DNA of 64,000 nucleotides from Diphasiastrum complanatum (Eukaryota > Streptophyta > Lycopodiopsida > Lycopodiales > Lycopodiaceae). Position 1 is the first letter of the stretch. Each line of letters opens with the position of its first letter. Shown here piece after piece: positions 48,289 through 60,632 of this stretch. The notes below the pieces were generated by a model. It saw only the letters and a list, made by a program, of their open reading frames with translations. It was not told the DNA's origin and ran no database searches. The DNA lies in assembly GCA_029204225.1 (NCBI GenBank), contig CM055097.1:28263192-28327191 (forward strand), given 5' to 3'. Both the position numbers and the translations under genes were made by a program.

Positions 48289-49766
48289 ATAGCTAGCTCA
48301 AATTCATCTCATAGCAACTGCAGAGAGAACGTACATATTGTTTTAGATGTCATTCTTCACATTGCTCGCAACCTGACCAAGGCTTATTCAACAGACCAAA
48401 CAAAGACAAATCCCAAACATAGCAGCACTAAAGAGCGATATAAGTTATGAAATCAAGGCTTGCAGAACTTGCATTTTCTCACTGCTAGCTTGATTTAGAC
48501 ACAAATTAGAGCTGAGATACTGCATGAAGCAACTAGATCCGGAAAGGAACATGTAAGACTTAAACTGACTTGTTTTTTGTAGTTTCTTCATGAAGCAATT
48601 GGCAAAATCATTTAACGTTGGCACTAAGCATCTTTCTATGTGTAGTTTCGGGAAGATCGTTTGTCCCAGTTCATGAAGACAATGATTATCGATGCATAAA
48701 AACACTTTGGGGAAAACCTTTTTCAATAACAAATTTAGTGAAAGCATAGAAAGTACCTTTCACCTCGGCCTTAACCTGCATCTGCCATCACCTCCCAATA
48801 CATGGACTCTCTTCAGTCTGCTCAATCCACAAACTACTGATGATGGTGATGAAGATGAAGAAGCAGTGTGACTGTAACATTCATGAAGGTGGGTACTCTT
48901 CTCTTGTGTGGTTGTGATAAAAAGCTCTAGCAAAGCTACGACTGCCATGACAGATCCACCAACCTGAACTCTCGATCTCAACCTTTCATTTGTAGCAGCA
49001 CTGATGACATCGTTGTGAAATCTAAAATCTGATGTATGCTCTTAAAGCAGCACTGCAGCTGCTATTCCACACAATCCTCTACCTCCTTGTCAAGAATCTC
49101 AAACGTGGAAGCCTCCTCGGCTTGCTATCTAGCCGTCCGTAACCCTGTATCAAAAGCAAGCCAATACACAAACACCAACACTTGTTGTTTGTTGCAGCTG
49201 CCCATGGAATGGCTTCGCGCCTCTTCTTCAGCCATCCCTTTGTATTGTAGTACCAAGACTCCTAAAAAACCTTTGGCTCTAGCCATGTTGAGGGTTTGCA
49301 TGACAATGTCCAATCTTGTACTATCATGCACGCTTTTCATGTCTTTGTAGAATTTTAAATGTCAATCATCGTTTCGTCCACCACCTATTTTTTAAAGCTT
49401 GTGCATGCAACCTCTTATGTTTTTAAAGCTTTTGCTTTGGCTAAAGTTTTAGTCTTTAAATTTTAAACAACCACCAAAAATATCCTTTAACTTTTTATCA
49501 AACTCCATTAACCGACCTCAAGCACATAGTATTGCCTTTGCAATGCAAGGCCAAAAAGGCATTCCCACATGGCACAAATAAAGTACATACAAAGTTGAAA
49601 GAATTAGTTGCTCGTGAAAATCAATCATCATCACTTTTGTCTTCGACTCCTTGAAGGCAGGCGAGAGAGAGAGAGAGAGTGAGCGCGCGAGAGCGAGAGC
49701 GAGCGCGCGCGCGAGAGAGTATAAGATCACACAACAAAACATTGACACGGTAATGGCGATACATAC
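48289..49766 (-). other. Possible minus-strand gene body, unresolved
   Basis: Three minus-strand open stretches (49340-49125 with MARAKGFLGVLVLQYKGMAEEEARSH, 48981-48760 with GGSVMAVVALLELFITTTQEKS and a Ser run, 48747-48445 with a Leu/Cys-rich frame) lie downstream of the exon-like ORF at 49853-49767. They may be exons of one gene, but I could not find splice junctions with consistent phase and recognise no domain. A low-complexity purine/CG tract lies at 49664-49720. Confidence 0.25.
49664..49720. repeat. GA and alternating CG low-complexity tract
   Basis: GAGAGAGAGAGAG followed by GAGCGCGCGAGAGCGAGAGC and GCGCGCGCGCGAGAGAG, a mixed purine and alternating CG run with Z-DNA potential. Glu/Arg or Ala/Leu ORFs across it are artefacts. 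Confidence 0.85.
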
Positions 49767-49853
49767 ATGTCGCCGCATGGAAAATAACTGTTGGATATAG
49801 CGCTGCTCAAACTGCGTTGCCATAATCAAAGAGCGGGTTTCTTGCTCCTCCAT
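49767..49853 (-). CDS. Candidate first exon, unknown protein
   Basis: ATG at 49853 opens 29 codons (MEEQETRSLIMATQFEQRYI...SMRRH) ending at a GTATGT donor after 49767. It is divergently arranged 170 bp from the plus-strand candidate exon at 50024. No family recognised. Confidence 0.35.
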
Positions 49854-50023
49854 GTTTCATTTGTTGGGAAGCTCGTGAACCTTAACTTCAGGTTGTGCAG
49901 TGGATTCAATTGTACGACCTAAAATTTCCGTGGAGCATTGGATAGATCAATTGTCTGTAACATTCATAAATGGGTGGAGGAATATGTTGCGGCTTTGTAA
50001 GTAGCAGAATTTGTGTAGGAGTG
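49854..50023. promoter_or_regulatory. Putative bidirectional promoter interval
   Basis: 170 bp between two divergent ATGs. There is no clear TATA box on either strand, as often seen for housekeeping and plastid-protein genes. The call depends on both flanking exons being real. Confidence 0.25.
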
Positions 50024-50216
50024 ATGCAGTTGAATCGCAGAAGCACATGCGGGCCCTTGTCGCAACTCAATTTGTTTCCACATTCATGGCCCTTAAGGAT
50101 TAGCTTATTGCGTATAAGTTGTAGGAGCAAATCCTGGGCAAATCCAGGAGATGGTGATGGCGGTAGCCCCAAAAATAGGACATCTGACCAGGAGGCTATT
50201 CTCAAGGCTATTTCAG
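50024..50216 (+). CDS. Candidate first exon of a plastid-targeted protein (DUF493-like?)
   Basis: ATG 50024 begins 64 codons plus one base, ending at a GT donor (TTTCAG|GTCAGT). The first 40 residues are rich in Arg/Ser/Leu and poor in acidic residues (MQLNRRSTCGPLSQLN...), as in a chloroplast transit peptide. The end, SDQEAILKAIS, and the phase-1 split resemble what I recall of plant DUF493 (YbeD-like) proteins just before their conserved domain; this is from memory and unverified. I could not find the following exons within the next kilobases, so they lie behind a long intron or the gene is truncated. Confidence 0.4.
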
Positions 50217-53200
50217 GTCAGTATCTACCCTTCCGCTGCTGAAGAGCTTCATGGTTACATCACAGCATGCTTATTTGTTTGTACTCTGTTGCAGTTATTT
50301 CATATTGGCAGGTTGGAAGGCATAGGATGATGCATAGAGTTCACAGGATTGACAAAATGTTACCAGTTGTTCTTCTACAAGTGTTGTGAATCTGGCAATA
50401 ACTCTTTGGCACTGTGTCTTTCCCATAAAAGCATGACAACCGTATTTGACTTTGATCACAGGAGAAATGGTTTCTTAAGCTTAGTCAATTTCAAAGCATG
50501 AATTCACAGTACTAGGATGGTCTTGTTCAATTCATATTGAGTAAGTACTGAAGGAACATAATAATAGTGAAGGGGCGAGAAGAGATTGGGTGTTGAGTAA
50601 GATGAATTCCTAATAGAGTTGGGAAAGAACCGCTGAAGCATTACTGGAGGTTAAAAAATAGAATTTACATGTGTGGGGTATCAATCCCTATTGATTTTTT
50701 AATGTCTGTTTTTTTTTTTCCAGAGATTCTGGATCCAGAAATGAGTTCCTGATATAATGATAAAAGCATTTGTCACAATGGAATACAAACTGGATGCAGA
50801 GCATTTAGCAAGTATAAATGGTTTTGGGAACTTAGGACACTGAGGTGTGCATCAGGTAATAGATTAAACGAGTCAAGCATTAGAGTCGGTTATTGAAAAA
50901 AGATGTTGTTTGGAAAATGCAATAGGGCATAAGCAGCAGCATCATGATATTATGATAGTTGACATCATAATGTTTGAAGGAAGTTCAATCCATAGAATTA
51001 TCTTTCACTAAGGTCTTTCTGGAGAGAATTATTGCAATGATCAAGGTGTGTACATGTATCAAACTAGTCATGATAAAAAAAGGGATGGCATTTCTTCTAG
51101 GCTGATGGCTAGCTCTTTTGTGCTACATGGGAGTCCTTAGAGTAGTTTATTGTTGGATATACAAGCCATAGCCAGCTAAAGAAGGACTGTTGTTGCTACT
51201 ACTGCTCTTTCTCAGCCATCATTGTAGAGAGAGGAAGCCAGCGTTGGGATGGGTACTTGCCATGGTCTCCACTTGTTCTTCTCTCCTCAAGCAACTATAA
51301 TCACAAAGCCTAGAACAAGATTTTCACTAAAGAACCAAAGGTGACGAAGAATATAAAACAGCCATCCTTCTTCCTAATGGCACGTGCATTTTTATCCCAA
51401 CCAAAGGAAGTAGCAAAGCCCTCCTTTTAGTGACTTTACGTCAACACCAACGTGCAAGAGATTATAGTGTGTTTATACCTACGATCTGTAGTAGAGATAG
51501 GGGAGTGGGAGGAGTATTAATCAAAATCATAAAGGGATTAGGGAGGCCCAACATGGAGTTAGGTATCTTATGTCAAGGATGACTATTACTATATGACTAT
51601 TTTTTTTCAGTTGGGTTTCTAACCCATGAAAGGCCATGTAGAAGCTGTAAGGTCCTATTGTCTAAAGATAGCTTGATTTTACAACTTAAAAAATAGACTC
51701 TGTATGTGCAAGATTCCATGCATGCATTAAGCTAACTACAATAGAATGGACCTTGTATTTATGAAATGGTTCCTTATTGGTCTGTATCCCCAAGCTAGAC
51801 ATTCTACTAGTACCATGTTACTCAACCAGTCATCCAAGTAGCAACCATAACTAGGCCACTCATTACCAACTAGTAATTAGTAGTCCCTTCAATCACTTTA
51901 AATGGTTAGTCTTTTTGACCACTTCCGCCATAGTTTTGATGCCATTTCCCCAATTTCTAGATGGAAAAATGCATCTCTATATCCATGTGTTCCTGTCACG
52001 TGAAACACAAGTAGGAAACATGGGTGGAAAATTTTCCAAGTAGGAAAACGTGTCTCCCCACTTGGGAAACGTTGTTCTCCAAACGCAATCATCTTGAAGC
52101 ACTGTTGCTCTTCGGACACAAGCTTCCTAGTGGGGAATTTGTGATGCCCCACTATGGACCATATCAAATATGTTTCACATAAACGTTTTTGGTTTTAAGC
52201 CAGGCCACAATCTTTAGATATTGTATTATAAATGCCATATGGCCATGTATTCTTAGAAATTACCATTTAGCCTAAGTAAATATGAAATATTGCATTCGAG
52301 AAGCATGACTCTTGATGTCTTTTCAATCAGATGTGTCGGTTGCTCACAGTTTCATCTTCACCCACTTTGATACCTTTTTTGTTCATAATATTACGAGTGA
52401 CTTCAAGAAAATAGCAGGAACATTGCCTTGCTTGATAAATTCTAAGAGTATACGATATGAACTGCGCTACGTTGCTTAAGCAAGAAACTTCTTCTCATGA
52501 GTCTACTATTGAGTTGTATCTTTTGTGTCATACCTAATTGATATAGCTCAACTCAGTTGAACTTTGCAAGGGAATATTAGATTCTTCTGTGATCTATTCC
52601 AAAGAATATAAATAGATCACAAAAGAATCTAATTGAACTCGTTTTCTTTCTGTACCTATAATGGGGATAAATAGTGTTCGAAATCTAATTCATCTAACAG
52701 AACTTGAAAAGCTAAGTACCCTTACTAGAATTTGAATTCTAAGATCTATTCTTGATTTGGTTTTGATCTATAATTGGAATTGTTCTTATATGGGATTATT
52801 GAGGCTTGTATCTTTGGCTAGAGTTCTCGCTGAGAAACTATAAATCACATCAAAATAACGAAGTTGTTTAACACGTCAAACTCTAGAAATTCTGATTTTT
52901 TATTGATTAAACAATGAATCAGAATGGCAAGTGTTTCTCTTCACTTCTAAGCGTTCAATTTCAATTGATGTGAAGATAAAGATCTATTCTCTTTTGGATA
53001 CTTAAAGAACAATTATCATCAAATCATAAATTGGTTAGTTATTAATACAAAACTCAACATCCCTAGATGACTAGTTATATTATATTTCATCGCTAATTCA
53101 TCGTTAAATCCTATCTCTTTGGGGAATTATAATACTACAAATCTTTATCATTTTTGAGTAAGTATGCTACAACAACAAAAATGAGTTTTTCTTGGAAAAC

Positions 53201-54032
53201 GTGAATCCACATTTTATATTGCATGAAATTCTTAGAAGTATTGAATGGCAAGGAATCATAAAAAATTAGATGTTTTTAGCAAATGTTGCAATTTAAGAAA
53301 ACTTTTGCCATAAGATGATGTAGTGGCATTTATAGTTCCCTTGGGGATCCATGTTTCCTATGTGGGGAACATTTTTCAAGATTGTGCTAGCCTTTGAGTA
53401 AATAATCCAACTGTTTACTCAACACCTATGTGGCCAGATGAATGTAATTCTCTTTATACATTACTTTTTCCAATAACAATAAGTGAAATGGCTTGAAATA
53501 TAACACCAATTTGGTTGATTTTTTGCGTAAATATTAGCTTTGAGCAATTCTAGTCTAACATCAAGTTTTCATTTGAACTATATATTGTATTTTTTAATGA
53601 GCAAAGTTCTAGTTTTATAGTGCTAAAAGACTTTAGGTGGACTTGCATTGCTTCTCAGAGGTTTCAAAAGCAGACAATAGGATTTCAAAGAAAACTTTTA
53701 TGGTCATGGGAGGAACAACTCCAGAGTCCTCGGAAACCAAGTGGAGACTTTTAGGTGAAAAGGTACAAAACATTTCTAGTCATTCGACTTGATTGCATGA
53801 ATTATACAAATGTTATTGTTAGGTGCAATTACTAGTGAATACTTTTCTTGCTTGAAAGTTAAGTTTCATATTTTAAATCTTATTTAAATTTAGAAATCAG
53901 AAAATGTGGGTTGTTTTTGATATGGTTTCTTGACAAAAATAGAACTCTCATTACAAATTTGTCCCATTGTGTCATTGTGGCCCACCAAGGTCTTTGATAT
54001 TGGCATACTCAAATAGTTGCTATGATGTTTTG
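50217..54032. other. Long A/T-rich stretch, no gene recognised
   Basis: It may be intron of the candidate gene at 50024. I found no exon with convincing domain content, no LTR pair, and only a strong hairpin (52577-52632). The minus ORF 52167-51898 contains repeated FPTRK / FPSGETRFPTWK words from a short repeat (GGGAAACGTGTCTCCC-like) and is not a credible gene. Confidence 0.4.
52577..52632. repeat. Near-perfect hairpin, 22-bp arms
   Basis: TTAGATTCTTCTGTGATCTA at 52577, extended by TT to 52598, pairs with 52611-52632 at 21 of 22 positions around a 12-nt loop. It could be a tiny inverted-repeat transposon relic or a structured RNA; there is no flanking evidence for either. Confidence 0.8.
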
Positions 54033-54446
54033 CAGTTCTGTAGGAAATCAAAGTGCCAAGATGCTTCTAACATTCAATCTCCATATACAACAAGAAGAAG
54101 AAGGACAAGGAGAGAGAAAGTAGTAGCAATGCTTGAAAGGGAATGAATTACAAATGAACAATGAGTACATATAAATAGGCCTTCCAAGGGCCTAGACTCT
54201 TCCAGACCCTAAGTTTTAGAACCTACTAATTATAGGGCATGTCCAAAAGTCAAGATAGGGCCTCTTAACATAATTAGACTTTACTTGGACCCACAAGTTA
54301 TTACTAGACCAAAATCGGGTCCAACTTAGCTAAAACTAACTTAACATGGTCTAAATAATAGACCTAACCCATGGTTACACAAGTCTCGACCTTTTGGGTC
54401 AAAGCAACCTATGTGAAACTAACATTATCATTTATTATTTCTAACA
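54033..54446 (-). repeat. LTR-like block, minus orientation
   Basis: On the minus strand, TTATCATTTGAGAG is followed by TGTTAGAAATAATAAATG (54446 downward), resembling a polypurine tract and LTR start. TACATATAAATAGGCC near 54170 is a possible TATA context on the plus strand. The left limit is estimated; no second copy was found. Confidence 0.4.
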
Positions 54447-55640
54447 CTCTCAAATGATAATGTAAAAAACATAACATGACGTGAAGTAGAATGGAAAAAT
54501 TGCAACAAAATGCAAAATGTTGCTTGCTGCCCAAAACTTCATGTAGCCAAAAAAAAAAAAAAAAACTTCAACTCGAAGTAGCTGAAATCTCAGCCCCAAT
54601 CATGCCCGATGTAGAAGAGATGTAGAATACGAAGTGCGGTAGCATCAAGTCGAAGAGTGAAGACAAGCATGCTCCATCCAAAGTAGGTAACCAAAAAACC
54701 AGCCACAAGCCGAAATATGGATTTGCAATTCATCAATAGTTCCCACATGATTCCATAAGTCTTCTTACCACAAGAAACATAAAGAAGAGTATGATAGATA
54801 CTTTTTTACCATCGCATCCTCCCGAATCTTACTATCAATGATCTGCTCACCAACACTAGGTAAGGCAACACCGTCATCATAAGAAGTAAGCTCAAAACAG
54901 GAAAATCAGCGTAAGGTACTGATTTTGGTGAGGCATGTGTGTTTCCTCCAAGGTAAAAAGATGCTTTGCTATCCCGCAAAGACTCGGACAGCCAACAAGA
55001 GGCTGTAGCAGGCTGTCCAACAGCCACAAAATCACCAACAGTTTGCTGTCCAAAGTGTTCCATATGTGGACCTTGTTGTCCAAAAACCTTCCACAGGCCG
55101 TTCCCGATGCATAATAGGATGCTCACGATGTAACATAGGCTGAAAATGATCAATAAACTATGGCTGAATATGCTGTGCACAGTTACAAGCTAAGATTCAC
55201 TAGCTATGCTAGAAAGCAGGACTTAAGCTAGAAAGCAGGAAGAGAATGCTTAAGGAGGCTAAAGAGGAGCAATCATCATAAACTGAATAAAGAAATACAA
55301 TGGTGCCCTACTTATACCCTCTCCCTGAATCAAATGGAGGATTCAAAAAAGGGAGGGAAAAGGATTTGGAGGGAAAATAGTGCGCCCTCCCAATAGGAGG
55401 ACCCCAACTCCAAATCAATGTGACCAAGTCTTAAAAATATAACCAAATAGGGCCCAAGGCCATATGAATAAAAAGGACCCTTAGGCCTGCTTATGCATAA
55501 TAACAATAAAAGAATGGACGCGGCGAATGTAATGAGCCAAGTCCATAACTCTCCCCTGCAGAAAAACAAAGCCCTCCACCGGCTAGCAAGCATAATGACT
55601 ATCTAAAATAATAATGTAAGCATGCTAAATACTCAAAAAT
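54447..55640 (-). other. Probable retroelement interior or LTR, unrecognised
   Basis: An A run lies at 54549-54565. A minus ORF 55180-54806 has a hydrophobic start but no domain. Sequence near 55190-55300 (AGAAAGCAGG duplicated; GAATAAAGAAATACAATGGT) resembles LTR 3' regions. It lies downstream of the Ty3-like ORF and may be its 3' LTR. Confidence 0.3.
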
Positions 55641-56518
55641 CACGAACTAATGGAAATATTGATGGAGAGGACATAAGTCGTCACAACAGATACCCCAAAA
55701 GTATCATAACTGTGTAAAGCAAGTACTAAGCAAATACTACAATAAAGAATAGTCATAGCTAGCCGAATCATGAAGTAGAGGGAACATCTACAATGATATC
55801 TGTAGTAGAGGAAAGAACTAAAGCCATGAGGGCTCGAGCCTGATTTGCCAATCCCATGTGGCCTCCTCAACAGGACGACCATCCCACTGGATCAAAAACT
55901 GAATCTGCCGGCAATGTCGACTATGGTGAAGGCGAACCTAGTGAATGGCAGCTGGTAAGAAAGGGAACAACTCAAGATCAACATCATGGCGACGAAGGGA
56001 ACATCCCGCAACTAGGAATGCCAAGGTATCCGCAATGCTCAAGCTAGTAGAGGATCAGCCCAAAAGATAGGGACATCATACCAAGGTATCCAAAAAGCCC
56101 GAGAAGGTAGAACTGCATCAGCAACGGGAAGCCAATAAGGAAACTGAAAAAGAGATGGACACTCATCGCGAATAGCCGCATCATACACGTAACCATCAAC
56201 CATATGTGCAAGGTGTCCCAAGAAAAGATAGCAGCATCGGAATACCAGCACCAAAGAGTAGGAACATAAACAGGATAACATGCACGCTGTAACAACATGG
56301 AAAAGCAAACGATATGCCAGGAAACATGGAGCATAAAGAGATCATCCTGACAAAGGATAGCTAAAATGGAGAAATATGCACCAACATGGTCAAAAGCCCA
56401 AGTATCCATAAGGCCCATGAATGAGAAGTAGCAATGGCACATGGTACCTTCAAGGCACATATCACGAGAAGAGAAGCATGCCAAAAGCTCCAGAAGGTCC
56501 AAGAAATCAATGCATCAT
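55641..56518 (-). other. Continuation of the Ty3-like element, unrecognised
   Basis: Composition is continuous with the ORF above it. The frame 56502-56044 is aromatic- and Cys-rich with no recognised motif. No RT, RNase H or integrase is visible. Confidence 0.35.
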
Positions 56519-58770
56519 CTAAAAAGACATGATGCATGAAAACAGTAGCAACAAATCTAGAAATAGTAGAGGCCCCAACTGAAAAACTGTAGCCGGAAAC
56601 TCATCCAGAAAGACCTCATATGGACATACCAATCCATCATAGGATACACCAAAAACGGATGGATAATCGGATGACCCATCGGAACTGGCCGCAAGTGTAA
56701 TCCCAAAGTACACACCAGGCGCACAAGTGAGGAATAGAAGAAATGCATTGGAACGAGGAACAGGATCCGCAACATCAGTAGCAAGCATTGGAGCAATATC
56801 CACGTGTATCTGGGAATGAGTATCAAAGCACATATGAGCGACATTGAAGTATATGGCGGCAACATCTCCAAAAACTATCCAAGAGAGGAGAAGGAACTCT
56901 GTCAAGGCACCCTGATGGTCTCGGAACACCAGAACAAAGTGGCAACTCAGCATCGGAGACCAAGCGATATGGAGCAACCCGAAATGACGGGGAACCTGAA
57001 GATCACCCGGACAAACAGTAGCTGGAACGGAGGCAATAACCCAAGCCATCAGGATATGCCAAGCTTGACAATGAGCAACAATCCAAGGAACACATAGAGA
57101 GCCACATGCATAATCATAGAGATATCCGCACCATAGGCGATCAGTAATATGGAAAAACCAGCACCAATCAACAGGTCCAAATGAAAACCAAGCTATATGT
57201 AATAACCAGGAATGCCATATAGCCATAGCATCGGCATGGACTGCAGGAAACCTATATGGAGAAACACAAGGAGACTGAAGGATCCCCGTATACTCATCTA
57301 GAAAGATCCCAACATATAAATACCCTAGATAAGTAATAGTGACCCTCTGGCAAATATCCTCGGATGGAAAATGTATAACTGTAAGGGTGAAAGGCTCATG
57401 AATCATGTCAGGAACCGTAGAAATATCATTAGGCAGATCACAAACCTCAAGCAGAGATCCATGGAATAAAGCGAAAGAAGATACAACCTGATCACCAATA
57501 GCGAGGGAACCAGCAAACGTGGACCTGTGAATGAACCCATAGAAATCAGCAAGAACATCGGCCATAACGGACTCAAGAGATGGAGATATAGAGACCAATG
57601 GAGAAGATACTGCACCAACCACCGAACCAGGAGGGCTATCTGAGGTAGTTGCAAAAGCAATAGTAGAAATACCACCAAGGTATACGGCCTCAATATCAAT
57701 GAAACCAGGAATGACCACCGAATACGATATCTGTGAATCAAGGCATATAGGCGCAAGGCACGTAGCAACAACCTGTAAATCCGGAGAAGCATCAACCTGA
57801 GTAAGAGGACCCACGGACGGTGAAAGTGAAGCAGCAACTAATGTACTCTGAATGAAAAGAAGAGCTGCATCATGAGCCTTTGGCAGGCTACGCATAAACT
57901 GCTTCCCGGTAACCAACTGATAGTCACTCTGGGAATCAATATCAGAAAGTAAATGATGCCGACCAACATGTGTAAAAGACAGTGTCTGCTGAGAAAGATC
58001 CACAGCAACAGTACCAAGTGACGAAAACCAATCTGCACCAAAAATAATGTCATAGTGCTCCAGAGGAATAATATAGAAATCTGCCTGTCCAGAGTAGTCA
58101 CCAGTGCTATAGTTCAAGCCCTGAAACATCTGAGAACTGGAAAAAGAATGGGAACGAGCAACCTCGACACTGAGAGACTGTGTAGCAGAAATAGGTGTAG
58201 CACGAATCCTGGTGGAAATGTAACTGCTAATAAATGAATGTGTACTGCCAGGATCCACCAAAGCAATATACTCTCGCCCCAAAATGCGAACACGTAACCG
58301 AATAGAATGAGGACCAGGACGCCCACCAACCCAAGTAGCATAAGCAAGCTGTGCATGGCAAGCGGCGGAAGCAGGATCATCAGGAAGCGGGTCAGCCGGC
58401 TCATCAACAAAATGTGGGTCAAGAGTATCAAGAATCTGGATATAAACATTAGAATCATCAGGAGTAAGAGCCGCATGGTAAAAAACAGCGGTAGGAGGAC
58501 CAGGAGGAACGGTAGTAGAAGAAGCCAAAGTAGGAGAAGCAGTGGAATGAGAGCAAGAAAAATGAGAAGAAGTGGATAACTCAGGATACTTATGCTGCAA
58601 GGTAGTAGCCAAGGAGATAGCATCTGAGAGAGTAAGAGGCCGAAAAGATGAGCCATCATATCGTAAGGTGTCTCTAAGACCGGCAATAAAACGTGAAATA
58701 AGCTCTGTAGGATGAAGATCAGTAAAACCATTCGAATTTGAGTCATCGACTCTAAGAACAAGTCACACTC
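56519..58770 (-). pseudogene. Ty3/gypsy-like Gag end and protease with a long unexplained tail
   Basis: Reading down from about 58770, the Gag C-terminal region (LISRFIAGLRDTLRYDGSS, then LSDAISLATTLQHKY) is followed by Pro/Ser/Thr-rich sequence. A retropepsin domain follows: ALVDPGSTHSFIS, with Asp-Pro-Gly where Asp-Ser-Gly is usual, then YDIIFGADWFSSLG. The frame stays open for a further 450 or so codons to 56519, but no reverse transcriptase motif appears. The tail is rich in Leu, Trp, His and Cys. The element is cut at about 58770 on its 5' side. The product is presumably inactive as a retroelement polyprotein. Confidence 0.65.
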
Positions 58771-59343
<573 letters not shown>

Positions 59344-59484
59344 AGATTTTATTAATGTCCTTGAATACCCTAAGGTACATAGGACTAAGAAAAGGTACAT
59401 GTGAAGTGTGCACATAGGAGCTTAAAGCTTAATCATCTATAAAACAATAATTGCAAATACAATGCATAAAGATGGCTGGCTTAG

Positions 59485-60140
59485 TCAAGGTCCAGCAGCC
59501 TGGAATCGTATATCATGATGCCTATCAGCCTGGAAGAAATGGTGGATGGTATGCTGTGAAGGTGTCACTGGATGTGCCATGGACCTCTGCCGCCAGGTAG
59601 GCTGTCGGTGTCGTCGCTGTTGCCGTGTCGCTTTGGGCTGTGGCCTAATAGTTGACTGTCTCTCTGGCCGTCGACATGGCCTCTGCTGCCGATGTATGAA
59701 GGAATCTGGAATCTCGGCTTCTCCATCTGAATTGTAGCCTATGGGTACCTCGGATCTCTGTCTCCGACGGGATATGCACTCATTGATGCTCAATTGTGTC
59801 AGGGAATGTGTATCAATATCTAGTTGCCTCCTCAAGTCTGACATCTCCCGGATCATCAATGCGACACATCTGGGGTCCTCATAAGATATCAAGGCAAAAA
59901 GTGTAATTGGGTGCTCTCTGAACAAGCAGTAGTACCTCCCCCGAATCTCATAGTAGGCTGGAAATCTGAAGAGGAAATGTGATTTGTCCTCAATCTCATG
60001 CATAGAACACATGCTACAAAGCCGGTCCTCTCGTGGGGTGCCGCTGTATCTTCTGGTCTCAATGGCCAGCTGATGTGAAGAAACCCGAAACTGATCCATC
60101 GCTATCCGCAATCTGTTGGATATACTCCTTAGCAAGTAAC
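59485..60140 (-). pseudogene. LINE ORF2 C-terminal fragment (zinc-binding region)
   Basis: Begins abruptly near 60140 (LLRSISNRLRIAMDQFRVSS), then HQLAIETRRYSGTPREDRLC and CSMCSMHEIEDKSHFLF, a pattern typical of the cysteine/histidine region after the RT domain of non-LTR retrotransposons. The usual Cys in the FxCP motif is Phe (FRFPAY). An Arg/Gln/His-rich tail ends at 59485. The RT and endonuclease parts are not adjacent; a chromovirus LTR abuts the break. Confidence 0.65.
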
Positions 60141-60149
60141 CAGATACTA

Positions 60150-60605
60150 TGGGGCAGTTGTTACAAACTTACTTACTGCAAACCTCCAGGTGCCGGTTAA
60201 CCACAAGAGACCGAACGGTTCACGTTCCACCCCGCCATAGGACCTAATCCGGGTCCAGCCACCATGCCTTGGCCTGTGATCGTAACAAGCTGGATCCGAC
60301 CTCCATCCCAGACGGCGTCCCATACCACCGCCTAGGCTCTCAGCCATCTCTTGCCTCACGCTAGCAATACATCCTGGCCGTGCACACGCTCTCCATCCAC
60401 CTCCTCCTAGGTAGACAGAATGGATGGCAAATGAGTCCTCCTCCCCTTGTATACCAGAAAGAGAGAGACTCCAAGCCATGTGCACTCCTGGATCATGACA
60501 CGTGGCAACCATGCAGGTTCACGAGTCACTAGTCAAGTCTACAGCCCCAGTCATCGTCCAGTCTCAAGTCTGGGTTTGGGACCCAAGGGAGTTGGGTCCC
60601 TAACA
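60150..60605 (-). repeat. 3' LTR of a chromovirus (Ty3/gypsy)
   Basis: On the minus strand a purine run (AAGGAAGAGGGAA) precedes TGTTAGGGACCCAACTCCC at 60605, and the block ends near CTGCCCCA at 60150, giving 456 bp with TG...CA ends. The 121-codon ORF within it is not credible as a gene. Its outer edge adjoins the LINE fragment. Confidence 0.65.
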
Positions 60606-60632
60606 TTCCCTCTTCCTTAAAAAATTCCTTAT

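Noticed and set aside
52380-53180. Possible plastid DNA insertion, because of A/T-rich sequence and a stable hairpin
   Set aside because: I could not match any plastid gene reading frame or known plastid order; no support.
58307-58579. Arg-rich plus-strand ORF
   Set aside because: Antisense of the Ty3-like gag-protease frame, whose motifs are recognisable on the minus strand.
60147-60512. 121-codon ORF as a gene
   Set aside because: It lies wholly inside the chromovirus LTR and has no domain; likely chance in GC-richer sequence.
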